From Alphaproteobacteria bacterium (GTDB lineage: Bacteria > Pseudomonadota > Alphaproteobacteria > Caulobacterales > Maricaulaceae): a stretch of 64,000 nt of DNA. A program made the position numbers and the translations under genes. The stretch's first letter is position 1; every line of letters begins with the position of its first letter. The stretch is from the NCBI GenBank assembly GCA_024742735.1, contig JANSXV010000001.1:620001-684000 (forward strand). The letters are read 5' to 3'. Of the stretch, positions 54,516 to 63,553 are shown piece after piece. The notes under the pieces are model-generated. The model was given only the letters and a program-made list of their open reading frames with translations, was not told the DNA's origin and did not search any database.

Positions 54516-56123
54516 CTACATCCTGAAGACGCCGAACTTCGTCTCCTCCACCGGCGCGTTGAGCGCGGCGGAGAGCGCGAGGCTGACCACGCGGCGGGTG
54601 TCTTCCGGGGCGATGACGCCGTCGTCCCAAATCCGGGCGGTGGAGTAGTAGGGCGAGCCTTCGGCTTCGTATTTTTCCCGGATCGGCGCCTTGAAGGCCT
54701 CTTCGTCCTCGGCCGGCCAGTCTTCGCCGCGCAGCTCCATCCCGTCGCGCTTGACCGTGGCCAGCACGCTGGCGGCCTGTTCCCCGCCCATCACGGAGAT
54801 GCGCGCATTAGGCCACATGAACAGGAAGCGCGGGCCGAAGGCGCGCCCGCACATGCCGTAATTGCCCGCCCCGTAGGAGCCGCCAATCACGACCGTGATC
54901 TTCGGCACTTTCGCCGTAGAGACCGCCGTGACGAGCTTGGCGCCGTCCTTGGCGATGCCGCCGGCCTCGTATTTGGAGCCCACCATGAAGCCTGTGATGT
55001 TCTGCAGGAAGAGGAGCGGGATCTTGCGCTGGCAGCACAGCTCGATGAAGTGGGCGCCCTTCAGCGCGCTTTCTGAAAACAGCACGCCGTTGTTGGCGAT
55101 GATCCCCACCGGCATGCCGGACAGGCGCGCGAAGCCGGTGACCAGCGTCTCGCCGTAAAGCTTCTTGAACTCCTGGAAGTCCGAGCCGTCCACCAGCCGC
55201 GCGATCACCTCGCGCACGTCATAGGGCTGGCGCACATCGGCCGGGATGACGCCGTTCAGGCTCGCCGGGTCGATGGCCGGGGCGACGGGGTCTTCCAGGA
55301 ACATCTGTTTGGGCTTCACCGTGTTCAGCCCCGCCACGATGCGCCGGGCGATCTGGAGGGCGTGGTCGTCATCGGCGGCGTAGTGGTCCACCACGCCGGA
55401 TTCGCGCGCATGGACGTCGGCGCCGCCCAGGTCCTCGGCGCTGATCACCTCGCCCGTGGCCGCCTTCACCAGCGGCGGACCGCCCAGGAAGATCGTGCCC
55501 TGCTTGCGCACGATGACGGTCTCATCGCTCATGGCCGGCACGTACGCCCCGCCGGCGGTGCAGCTGCCCATGACGACGGCGATCTGGGGGATGCCTTCCG
55601 CGGAGAGATTGGCCTGATTGTAAAAGATGCGGCCGAAATGATCGCGGTCGGGGAAGACTTCGGCCTGGTGGGGCAGGTTCGCGCCGCCTGAGTCCACCAG
55701 ATAGATGCATGGCAGGCGGTTCTCCCGGGCGATTTCCTGGGCGCGCAGGTGCTTCTTCACCGTCATGGGATAGTAGGTGCCGCCCTTCACCGTGGCGTCG
55801 TTGCACACGATGACGCATTCGCGCCCGGACACCCGGCCGATGCCGGTGATCATGCTCGCGCCATGCACGTCGCCCTCATACATGCCGTTCGCGGCCAGCG
55901 CGCTCAGCTCCAGAAACGGCGAGCCGGGATCGAGCAGGCGCTGAACCCGGTCGCGCGACAGCAGCTTGCCGCGTTTGAGGTGCTTCTCCCGCGCGCGTTC
56001 ACTGCCGCCCAGCGAGGCTTCCGCCGTCTTCGCGCGCAGCTCGGCGACCAGGGCCTCCATGGCCTCGGCGTTGGCCTTGAAACTGTCAGCGTTGGGATCA
56101 AGCTGGGTGGCGAGCTGGGTCAT
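54516..56123 (-). CDS. mccB: methylcrotonoyl-CoA carboxylase beta (carboxyltransferase) subunit
   Basis: Carboxyltransferase of 3-methylcrotonyl-CoA carboxylase, 535 residues, leucine degradation. The protein has [42 protein letters not shown], the [20 protein letters not shown] segment and the characteristic end KFGVFRM. The ATG at 56123 is followed by a normal Mcc start. It is separated from the hydratase/mccA half of the pathway by about 4.6 kb with unrelated genes. Divergent from a dienoyl-CoA isomerase gene. Confidence 0.95.
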   Translation of the reverse strand: MTQLATQLDPNADSFKANAEAMEALVAELRAKTAEASLGGSERAREKHLKRGKLLSRDRVQRLLDPGSPFLELSALAANGMYEGDVHGASMITGIGRVSGRECVIVCNDATVKGGTYYPMTVKKHLRAQEIARENRLPCIYLVDSGGANLPHQAEVFPDRDHFGRIFYNQANLSAEGIPQIAVVMGSCTAGGAYVPAMSDETVIVRKQGTIFLGGPPLVKAATGEVISAEDLGGADVHARESGVVDHYAADDDHALQIARRIVAGLNTVKPKQMFLEDPVAPAIDPASLNGVIPADVRQPYDVREVIARLVDGSDFQEFKKLYGETLVTGFARLSGMPVGIIANNGVLFSESALKGAHFIELCCQRKIPLLFLQNITGFMVGSKYEAGGIAKDGAKLVTAVSTAKVPKITVVIGGSYGAGNYGMCGRAFGPRFLFMWPNARISVMGGEQAASVLATVKRDGMELRGEDWPAEDEEAFKAPIREKYEAEGSPYYSTARIWDDGVIAPEDTRRVVSLALSAALNAPVEETKFGVFRM

Positions 56124-56270
56124 GGGCGGGCTCTTTTTGAGGCGATGCGATGATGACGGCAGGGCTTAGCCGACCGGGGCGCGTCGCACAATCGCACGCC
56201 CCCGGCTCTTGATGCGCCAGGCGGCTGGGCCGATGGTGCGCACTGCACCGCCAAACGGAGACTCACCACC

Positions 56271-57125
56271 ATGCCCGACGCCTCCGCCCCCGCCTTCGAG
56301 AGCTTCGCCCTGGAGGCCGACGGCCCCATCGCCCGGCTGACCCTCAACCGCCCCGACAAGCGCAACACCATGACGCCGGCCTTCTGGCGCGAGCTGCCCG
56401 AAGCGGTCATGGCCCTGTCCGACGCCGGGCAGACGCGGGTGCTGATCCTGGAAGCGGAAGGTCCGGTCTTCTCCGCCGGCATGGACATCTCCGTCTTCAC
56501 CGACCCGGCCGCGCTGAAGACCGACACGGCCAGCGCGCGCGAAGCCTTCATGACCGCCGCCACAGCCCTTCAGGACGCGTTCACGGTGTTCGAGCGCGCC
56601 CGCTTCCCCGTCATCGCCAGCGTGCAGGGACCATGCGTGGGCGGCGCCGTGGACATGATCACCGCCTGCGATCTGCGCTTCGGCTCTGCTGAGGCCTGGC
56701 TGCGGATCGAGGAGACGAATATCGCCATGTTCGCCGATGTCGGCACGCTGCAGCGCCTGCCGAAGCTGATCCCGGAAGGGGTGGCGCGGGAGCTCGCCTA
56801 TACCGGCGATACGCTCACGCCGGAGCGCGCGGAAAAGCTGGGCCTTTACAACGCCGTGCTGAAGACACCTGAAGCCCTGCACGAGCACGTGGACACCGTG
56901 GCGGCGAAGATCGCCTCCAAGGCGCCGCTCACCATCTCCGGCACCAAGCGCTCCTTCCTCTACGCCCGCGACCACACGGTCGCCGACAGCCTGGAGCACG
57001 CCATGACGCTGCAGGCCTCCTACTGGAGTCCCGAAGACATCATGGAAGCCATGGGCGCGCGGGCGGAGAAACGGGAGGGGAATTTCAAAGCGCTCTCTCC
57101 CGTCAAGCGGATGGGGCGCAGATGA
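56271..57125 (+). CDS. delta(3,5)-delta(2,4)-dienoyl-CoA isomerase-like crotonase
   Basis: Crotonase-fold enzyme, 284 residues. It has LNRPDKRNTMTPAFWRELPE, the oxyanion segment FSAGMDISVF and IEETNIAMFADVGTLQRLP; the ADVGTLQRLP stretch with its preceding Glu is typical of dienoyl-CoA isomerase (ECH1), giving Glu and Asp as candidate catalytic residues. Likely part of fatty-acid beta-oxidation. It is divergent from mccB across 147 nt. Confidence 0.85.
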   Translation: MPDASAPAFESFALEADGPIARLTLNRPDKRNTMTPAFWRELPEAVMALSDAGQTRVLILEAEGPVFSAGMDISVFTDPAALKTDTASAREAFMTAATALQDAFTVFERARFPVIASVQGPCVGGAVDMITACDLRFGSAEAWLRIEETNIAMFADVGTLQRLPKLIPEGVARELAYTGDTLTPERAEKLGLYNAVLKTPEALHEHVDTVAAKIASKAPLTISGTKRSFLYARDHTVADSLEHAMTLQASYWSPEDIMEAMGARAEKREGNFKALSPVKRMGRR

Positions 57126-57140
57126 TGCTGGACGGTTTGA

Positions 57141-57270
57141 TGCCCTTCCCTGCTCGCGGGGGAGGTGTCAGCGAGACTGACGGAGGGGGCGGCCATGGCG
57201 AGAACGCTCGCGCCTTCAGCCACCGGCTAAACCCAGAGCCCTCCCTCCCCCTCGCGTGTGGGGTGGGGGA
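57141..57270. repeat. family A-related palindromic DNA, variant
   Basis: A 130-nt stretch with TGCCCTTCCCTGCTCGCGGG..GGAGGGGGCGG (57141-57192) and CCCTCCCTCCCCCTCGCG..GGGGTGGGGG (57239-57270). Similar G/C-run design to family A but less regular. With the element at 57302-57461 it fills the 57126-57514 gap; no gene seen there. Confidence 0.55.
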
Positions 57271-57301
57271 TCGTTACCGACCGTCGCCGTCTGACGACCA
57301 A

Positions 57302-57461
57302 CACCCCACCCCGGCCCTCCCCTCAAGGGGAGGGAGGGCACGCGCGGCCGCTTCGGGTTTGAGCGGGCGCAGCGCGCGGAGGAGACACCAGTGCCGCCCC
57401 ATAAATCTCAGTCAGTCGGCACGTGTGTCTCCCTCCCCCTCGGGGGAGGGCCGGGGTGGGG
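57302..57461. repeat. family A composite inverted repeat, copy 3
   Basis: Left arm 57302-57336 and right arm 57429-57461 match those of copy 1 over 35 and 33 nt; the 92-nt centre differs from that of copy 1. Conserved ends with a changed centre fit a short mobile element or a pair of transposable REP units. Confidence 0.8.
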
Positions 57462-57514
57462 GGCGAGGCCGGTGACCGACTCAAAGACCGCGACACCGGC
57501 CAGGGACGGTGACG

Positions 57515-57868
57515 ATGATTGACGGCGCCTGCCATTGCGGCGCGCTGAGCTGGCGCACGCCGCACCTGCCGGAGCATCTGGCGCGGTGCACCTGCAGCGT
57601 CTGCCGGCGCTACGGGGCGCTGTGGGGCGAAGTGGATCCTGCGGCGACCGAGCTTTCGAAGTCAAATCAGGCGCGCGAATACCTTACCGGCGATAAGATG
57701 CTCGCCTTCGTGTTCTGCGGCCGCTGCGGCAATCTCTCCCACTGGCGCAGCCTCCCAGGACACGGCGACAGGATGAAGCTGAATTTCCGCCTGGCCGATC
57801 CTGAGCGGATCAGGGACCTTCACGTTCGCACCTTCGACGGTGCGGACACCTGGCGATATCTGGACTGA
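57515..57868 (+). CDS. GFA-domain (glutathione-dependent formaldehyde-activating enzyme-like) protein
   Basis: A 117-residue zinc-binding protein of the GFA/CENP-V family: CHCGALSW, RCTCSVCRRYGALW and VFCGRCGNLSHWRS hold the cysteines. I use the ATG at 57515; a GTG 6 nt upstream is also possible. GFA members were named for a formaldehyde-glutathione activity that most may not have. It precedes the patatin gene by 8 nt. Confidence 0.85.
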   Translation: MIDGACHCGALSWRTPHLPEHLARCTCSVCRRYGALWGEVDPAATELSKSNQAREYLTGDKMLAFVFCGRCGNLSHWRSLPGHGDRMKLNFRLADPERIRDLHVRTFDGADTWRYLD

Positions 57869-57876
57869 AGCGCCCC

Positions 57877-59604
57877 ATGGCCCTCGGACTGAACTTCCTG
57901 CCCTTCCTGAACCGCGTTGAGAAAGCCGCGCTTTCCGCCGTCGAGGCGGAGGTGGAATGGTTCTGTCTGCCCGCAGGCCAGACCCTGTTCGAAGAAAACG
58001 AGCCCGCCGACGCCTTCTACCTGGTGCGCTCCGGCGCGCTGGCGGCGTTCCGCACGGGCGCGGACGGACGTCCGGAACTGGTCGGCCATATCCGCAAGGG
58101 CGAGCCCATCGGCGAAATGGCGCTGGTGGAGGACCGGCCCCATTCAGCCAGCGTCTACGCGCTTCGCGATTGCGAGCTGGTGCGCCTGCCCAAGAGCGCG
58201 TTTGAACGCCTGACCCGCAAGCACGGCTCCCTGATGCGTGAACTGGCGCGCATGATGCTGTTCCGCCTGCGCGGCGGATCGCTGAACCAGCGCGCCGAGC
58301 CGAAGGTGTTCGCGCTGATCTCCACCTCCCCGACCATCGATCTGGAGCGCCGGGGAGAGCTGTTGCAGCAGAGCCTGAGCGCGCTTGGCGTGAGCTCCGC
58401 GGTGGTGGACGAGACCGCGCTGGAATGGCCGGGGCCGAAATTCGACGCGCTGGAGGCCGAGCATGACGTGGTGCTGCTGACCGCCCGTCTGGCGGACAGC
58501 AACTGGGCGCGCCGGGCCATGGGGCGGGCCGACCGGATCTGGCTCATGGCGCGGGCCGACGCCCGGCCGTCCCTGCCGCTCATGCCCGATGATCCCTCCC
58601 CGGCGGCGCGGCTGAAGCTGATCGACGTGGTTATGGTCCACCATGGCGGCGACCGGCGCGCGGCCAGCCCCCAGGACTGGGTCGACGCCGCCGACGCCGC
58701 GCGGTGTTTCCACTGGCGTCAGGGCCATTCCCCCGATATCCGGCACCTCGCCCGCGTGATCAGCGGCCGCTCCCTCGGACTGGTGCTCTCCGGCGGCGGA
58801 GCGCGGGCGTATGCCCATGTGGGCGCGGTGCGCGCCTTCCGCGAAGCCGGGCTGGAGTTCGATTTCTATTGCGGCGCGTCCATGGGCGGGATCGTGGCGG
58901 CCGGCGCGGCCATGGGCTGGTCCGATGACGAGCTGGAATACCGCATGCGCAAGGCCTTCGTGGAGACCAATCCGCTTTCGGACTGGACCCTGCCGGTAGT
59001 CTCCATGATCAAGGGCCACAAGGTTGACCGGCGCCTGCAGGAACATTTCGGCGAGACCGAGATCAATGATCTTGTCCGGCCCTTTTTCTGCGTGTCCTCC
59101 AACCTGTCGGACGGCGCGGTGTGCGTGCATCGCTCCGGCCTGCTGCGGGAAGCCCTGCGCTGCTCCATCGCCATTCCGGGCCTGTTGCCGCCCATGGTGC
59201 GGCGCGGCGATGTGCTGGTGGACGGGGCGGTGTTTAACAATTTCCCCGTCCAGGAGCTCAAGGCCTTCCATCGCGGCGCCAATATCGGCTGCGACGTGAC
59301 CCGCACGAACGCCATTTCGGCAGCGGACTTCGTGGACCCGCCGGGCTTCTTCGGCTGGGCGATCAAGAACGGCCTGTCCGATCCCCCGCCCATCGCTTCG
59401 CTGCTTATGCGCGCGGCCACGGTCACGACGATCGAGCAGCATGCCCGCTATCGCGACAAGGCCGACCTTCTGGTTCTGCCTGACACCGATCTGGACCTGC
59501 GCGAATGGCGCCGTTTCGATGATGCTGCCAGCGCCGGCTACGAGGCCGCCGTGAAGGCGCTGCAACACAGCCCGGATGCGATCTCGGCCCGCCTGTCGCG
59601 ATGA
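57877..59604 (+). CDS. cyclic-nucleotide-binding-domain patatin-like phospholipase
   Basis: A 575-residue NTE-like protein. Domains: cNMP-binding fold (about 10-130) with PIGEMALVEDRPHSASV, a middle Rossmann-like part (about 140-260), and a patatin domain (about 298-470) with oxyanion loop SGGGARAYAHVG, nucleophile GASMG (S335) and catalytic DGA (D449). In the cNMP cassette the phosphate-binding Arg is His (H89), so ligand binding is uncertain. Predicted membrane-lipid hydrolase. It follows the GFA gene and precedes the pseudo-caspase gene by about 117 nt. Confidence 0.88.
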   Translation: MALGLNFLPFLNRVEKAALSAVEAEVEWFCLPAGQTLFEENEPADAFYLVRSGALAAFRTGADGRPELVGHIRKGEPIGEMALVEDRPHSASVYALRDCELVRLPKSAFERLTRKHGSLMRELARMMLFRLRGGSLNQRAEPKVFALISTSPTIDLERRGELLQQSLSALGVSSAVVDETALEWPGPKFDALEAEHDVVLLTARLADSNWARRAMGRADRIWLMARADARPSLPLMPDDPSPAARLKLIDVVMVHHGGDRRAASPQDWVDAADAARCFHWRQGHSPDIRHLARVISGRSLGLVLSGGGARAYAHVGAVRAFREAGLEFDFYCGASMGGIVAAGAAMGWSDDELEYRMRKAFVETNPLSDWTLPVVSMIKGHKVDRRLQEHFGETEINDLVRPFFCVSSNLSDGAVCVHRSGLLREALRCSIAIPGLLPPMVRRGDVLVDGAVFNNFPVQELKAFHRGANIGCDVTRTNAISAADFVDPPGFFGWAIKNGLSDPPPIASLLMRAATVTTIEQHARYRDKADLLVLPDTDLDLREWRRFDDAASAGYEAAVKALQHSPDAISARLSR

Positions 59605-59657
59605 CCGGTGCGCCTGAGTGGTGTCGCTGAATTCCCACACCTGGCACGCAAGCAGGG

Positions 59658-59671
59658 TTAACGCGACTTAA
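59658..59671 (+). promoter_or_regulatory. CtrA-like box upstream of the pseudo-caspase/lysozyme gene
   Basis: TTAA CGCGAC TTAA: two TTAA half sites separated by 6 nt instead of the usual 7, within a direct repeat TTAACGC-GAC-TTAACGC (59658-59674). It lies about 51 nt before the preferred ATG at 59722, a position where an activator box overlapping -35 would fit. The spacing is off by one, so this is a candidate only. Confidence 0.35.
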
Positions 59672-59721
59672 CGCTCATGGCCCATGCAGCAGAACGGCAT
59701 AAGCTTTGCTGCAGCAACGCC

Positions 59722-62523
59722 ATGACTCTGACAATGCGCCTTTCCGGGCTCTTTGCCCTTTTCGCCCTGCTCGTCAGCCTCTCAGGGTGCGAGCAAGAGC
59801 GTGAGCGTGCGCCGGCTTACCCGCCCGCGGTGGAAGAGCGCGTGGCGCTGGTCATCGGCAATGCCGGATATCGCAACTTCACCTCACTGCCGGGAGCGCG
59901 CGCCGACGCCGAGCTGGTCGCCGACGCCTTGCGCGCGCAGGGTTTCACGCTGATCGGAGGCGGCCCGCAATTCAATCTGAACTGGGCAGAGACCGTTCAG
60001 ATGATGCGGGTGTTCGAAGGCGCCATGCGCGAAGGCGGGGTGGCGGTCTTCTACCATTCCGGCCACGCCGCCCAGGTCGCCGGCGAGAATTACATCGTGC
60101 CCGTGGACGCCGGCGCCTGGTCGCCAAATGCCGTGGACACCGAGCTGGTGCGCATCGCCGGCAGCTTCCGCCCGCCGGCCGGGCAAGAGCCGCGCATCAA
60201 GCTGATCATGCTGGACCGCACCCTGCCCGGTCCGCTGCTAGGCGGCCCGACACCGGTCATCGACATGGCGCTGGCCGAAGAGACGCTGGAGCCCAACGAG
60301 ATCCAGATCTTCGCCGCCGGCCCCGGCAGCCGGGTGCGCGCCGCTGAGGAGATACTTGGAACGGCGGAATACCAGGACAGCGGCGAACTCGATCAGATGA
60401 GCGCCAGCGAGCCATCCATCCTGGCCCAGGCTTTCGTGGATTCGCTGCGCACGCCCTACACCCACATTCTGCAGGTCGCCTATCAGCTGAACGTCCTCGT
60501 CGCCGATTACAGCGATGATCATCAGCACGTCATGACCCGTTTCGGGGAAGCCATCCCGGACGCCGGGCCTCTGGTCGGCGCACAGGACTCTCGCAGCCTG
60601 CTCGCGCGCCTCGATCAAGCCGAGCGCGCCGTGCTGGTCCGCCGCGAGGCCGAGGCCACTCCCATCCGCTCACAGATCTCAGGCCTCATCGGATCTGAGA
60701 CCCGCTCGATCCAGGCCGTCAGCGACACGGTGGCGACTTTGACAGTCCTCAACATCGAGGCCGCTTTTCCCCTGTCACGCAGTGGACGGTCTTTCGTGGC
60801 CGATGATGGGACCGAGCTCGCCCGGCTGGAAGCGTGGCGCCGCGTCCTGAACGAGTCGCGCGCCGCACGGCTGCAGGACTGGCAGAAGGCCGCCGTGCTG
60901 TCGGTTACGAGTTCGACGTCGTCCAACCGGCTGCACGCCGCAGGGATCGACACCATGCTGGAAAGCGGTGAATTCGAAGGCCTGCCCGAAGCCATCGAAA
61001 GCCTCGCACGCGATGCGTCCTCGCCGACGCCGACTGCGCGGATCAGTCTGGAGCGGCGGCGCACCATCGAGCGCGCCCTGTTCGAGCTTCCCGAGACCGG
61101 GCGGGGCGCCGGCGCGCTGATCAACGCCTTCCCGTCCATGGCCGGAGTCGACGAGCCTGAACCAGGCATCCAGCTGGACAGCGCCCTGAACCGGGCGCGC
61201 TCGGCGGTTGCAGATTGCGCGCCTGAGCCCCTGAACGCCAACCAGATGGAGGCGCTGGCCTCCTTCGCCCTGTCGATTTCGGTGGAAGCGTTCCGCACCT
61301 CCTCGATTTGCCGGCGTCTGGGCGACCGGGCCGAGATCGAGGTGGCCCGGGAACTGGCCTATTCGTCATTTGAAGTCGTGGACGGTGCCATCGTCCACGA
61401 CGAAGCTCTGGCGCGCCGCCGCGCCTACGAAACTGCGCTTTTCCTGGCCGTGAATGAAGGCGCAGCGCGCGACCGGCTGCACGAGGTGCGCCTGGCGCGC
61501 AGCCTGCAATCGCGCGGCATCGAAGTCGCCGCCAACGCCTCGGTCGAAGAGTTGCGGGAGGCGGCCCGCCCGCAGGTCGAGACGGTCGCAGCCCCGGTCC
61601 AGCAGGTCCGGGCCGCCTTTCAGACCGGGGACGGATTGCGCAATGCGGCCTATTTCATCCGCATGTTCGAGGGTCTGGAGCTGGACGCCTATCAGGACAT
61701 CGTGGGCGTCTGGACCATCGGTTTCGGCACGACGGGCGAAGATATCGTTCCGGGGATGCACATTTCCGAAGAACAGGCGACGCGCTACCTGCTCGATTAC
61801 ATCAATCAGGACTGGCGCGCCCTGGATCCGGCGATTGAGCCCGATCTGGCTCCCCATGAGCAGGCCGCGATCCTGTCGCTCTCCTACAATGTCGGGCGCG
61901 GCAATGTCGCCGGCTCCACCCTCCTGCGCGAACTCAACGGCGGCAACCGCCAGGCGGCCGCCGACCAGTTCCTTGTGTGGAACCGGGCGCGGATCGGCGG
62001 GGAGCTGACCGTGGTGCGCGGGCTGGACCGGCGCCGCCACACCGAGCGGGCCCTGTTCCAGCTGGAGGCCGAACCGCAGATCGCCCAGGCGCTGTTGATG
62101 CAGCACATGGCGTTCCGCGCCGAGGCCGAGCCGGTCAGCGAGACGCAATCCATCATGGGCTATGGACGCATCGCACCAGGACAGGAGTTCCCGCGCCGCG
62201 TCGACGAAGAGCAGGCCGCCGCATGGCTCGCCGAAGACCTCGACCGGGTACGGGCACAGATCACCAACCGCATCACGGCGGAGATCGAGCCGGTGCAGAT
62301 CGAAGCACTGACCATCGTCGCCTATGCGGTCGGCATGGAGCGGTTCGAGCGCAAGCCGATCCTGACCTATATCAATGAGGGCAACACCCAGGCCGCCCTG
62401 CAGGCCATCGGCTATTGGCGCGACGAACAGCTCGGCCGCGACGGCGAGCCACTGACGCTGGGAACCTGGGAAGAGCTGCGAGCGGCGGCGGCGGCGCTGT
62501 ACACCATGGGGTTCCGGTCATGA
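59722..62523 (+). CDS. pseudo-caspase/GH24 lysozyme fusion lipoprotein
   Basis: A 933-residue predicted lipoprotein from the ATG at 59722 (59677 and 59734 are alternatives). Signal sequence with lipobox LSGC (C23). Residues about 38-200 form a caspase-like p20 fold: RVALVIGNAGY, then the His motif YHSGHA (H115) and NYIVPVDA. The position of the usual catalytic DAC is LDRT (165-167), so Cys is Thr. Residues about 637-782 are a GH24/T4-type lysozyme with E650, D659 and T665 at the correct spacing. Three further stretches (about 385-457, 488-576 and 815-930) align with its second half but lack the catalytic triad. It overlaps the next gene by 4 nt. Predicted role: envelope-bound muramidase with a non-catalytic caspase-like sensor or binding domain. 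Confidence 0.8.
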   Translation: MTLTMRLSGLFALFALLVSLSGCEQERERAPAYPPAVEERVALVIGNAGYRNFTSLPGARADAELVADALRAQGFTLIGGGPQFNLNWAETVQMMRVFEGAMREGGVAVFYHSGHAAQVAGENYIVPVDAGAWSPNAVDTELVRIAGSFRPPAGQEPRIKLIMLDRTLPGPLLGGPTPVIDMALAEETLEPNEIQIFAAGPGSRVRAAEEILGTAEYQDSGELDQMSASEPSILAQAFVDSLRTPYTHILQVAYQLNVLVADYSDDHQHVMTRFGEAIPDAGPLVGAQDSRSLLARLDQAERAVLVRREAEATPIRSQISGLIGSETRSIQAVSDTVATLTVLNIEAAFPLSRSGRSFVADDGTELARLEAWRRVLNESRAARLQDWQKAAVLSVTSSTSSNRLHAAGIDTMLESGEFEGLPEAIESLARDASSPTPTARISLERRRTIERALFELPETGRGAGALINAFPSMAGVDEPEPGIQLDSALNRARSAVADCAPEPLNANQMEALASFALSISVEAFRTSSICRRLGDRAEIEVARELAYSSFEVVDGAIVHDEALARRRAYETALFLAVNEGAARDRLHEVRLARSLQSRGIEVAANASVEELREAARPQVETVAAPVQQVRAAFQTGDGLRNAAYFIRMFEGLELDAYQDIVGVWTIGFGTTGEDIVPGMHISEEQATRYLLDYINQDWRALDPAIEPDLAPHEQAAILSLSYNVGRGNVAGSTLLRELNGGNRQAAADQFLVWNRARIGGELTVVRGLDRRRHTERALFQLEAEPQIAQALLMQHMAFRAEAEPVSETQSIMGYGRIAPGQEFPRRVDEEQAAAWLAEDLDRVRAQITNRITAEIEPVQIEALTIVAYAVGMERFERKPILTYINEGNTQAALQAIGYWRDEQLGRDGEPLTLGTWEELRAAAAALYTMGFRS

Positions 62524-63542
62524 TGCGTCTGTCCGCCGCTTTCGCCCTCGTGCTGATGCTGGCTGCACCTGGCGCCGCCGCAGGGCAGAGCCCCACGCTT
62601 GAGAGCGTCCGCGAGCGCGGCGTGCTGCTATGCGGCGTCAATCCGGGACAGACCGGCATGGCGGTGCGAAACGAAACCGGCGCCTGGGACGGCATGGGCG
62701 TCGATCTGTGCCGGGCCTTCGCCGCTGCGACCTTGGGCGAGCCGAACGCCGTGGAGTTCGTGCCGGTCACCGCGCGTACGCGCTTCCCCGCGCTTCAGTC
62801 TGGCGAGATCGACATTCTCGTGCGTACGACCACCTGGACCTATAACCGCGACACCGCCTTCGGCGTGGACTTCATCGCCACCTACTTCATGGAGACCGAG
62901 CGCATCCTGGTCACCGCCGAAAGCGGGCTGGAGACGTTTGCAGATCTGGACGGTCAACCGATCTGCGTGATCGCGGGCAGCATCACCGAGAACATCGTGC
63001 GCAACCGGCAGGACGCGGCCGGCGTCACGATCGAGCCGGTCCCTGTCGCGGACGTGGCGGGCTATACTGAGGCCTATCGCGAGGGCCGCTGCGTGGGGGT
63101 TGCAGACGGCGCGGCGGGCCTGACAGCGCTGCGTACGGGCCTCGACGATCCCGGCGCCCATCGCTTCATCACCGAAGAGCTGGCGATCTCGCCCCTGTCC
63201 ATCGCGGTGCGCCATGGCGATGACGCCTGGGAGGACATTGTGCGCTGGACCTTCTTCGCGCTGCTGGAGGCTGAACGCCTGGGCGTGACCCAGATCAACG
63301 CCCAGCGCATGGCCCGGGAAAGCCGCCACCCCATCGTGCGCCGCATCTTCAACGCCGAAGGCGGATCCGGCGAGGCGCTGGGCCTGGAACCGGACTGGGC
63401 GCTGCGCGCGGTTCAGGGCGTGGGCCATTATGGCGAGATCTATGACCGCGCCTTCGGCCCGAACGGCGCGCTGCCGATTGAGCGCGGCAAGAACCGCATT
63501 TGGAGCGAGGGCGGCATGCTGTTCACCGCTCCGTTCGAGTAG
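62520..63542 (+). CDS. AapJ-like periplasmic amino-acid-binding protein
   Basis: Family 3 solute-binding protein, 340 residues, starting in ATGATG across the stop of the lysozyme fusion gene. Signal peptide MRLSAAFALVLMLAAPGAAAG. The mature part has LCGVNPGQTGMAV, VDLCRAFAAATLG, FVPVTARTRFPALQSGEIDIL and TTTWTYNRDTAFGVDF, the hallmarks of the general amino-acid-binding AapJ/BztA group. No permease or ATPase gene is visible in the window. Coupled to the preceding gene, suggesting a joint function in the periplasm. Confidence 0.88.
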   Translation: MMRLSAAFALVLMLAAPGAAAGQSPTLESVRERGVLLCGVNPGQTGMAVRNETGAWDGMGVDLCRAFAAATLGEPNAVEFVPVTARTRFPALQSGEIDILVRTTTWTYNRDTAFGVDFIATYFMETERILVTAESGLETFADLDGQPICVIAGSITENIVRNRQDAAGVTIEPVPVADVAGYTEAYREGRCVGVADGAAGLTALRTGLDDPGAHRFITEELAISPLSIAVRHGDDAWEDIVRWTFFALLEAERLGVTQINAQRMARESRHPIVRRIFNAEGGSGEALGLEPDWALRAVQGVGHYGEIYDRAFGPNGALPIERGKNRIWSEGGMLFTAPFE

Positions 63543-63553
63543 GAGGCCCGGCC

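Noticed and set aside
59677-62523. Prophage endolysin
   Set aside because: GH24 domain is phage-like, but the protein is a lipoprotein fusion and no holin, spanin, capsid, terminase or integrase is nearby.
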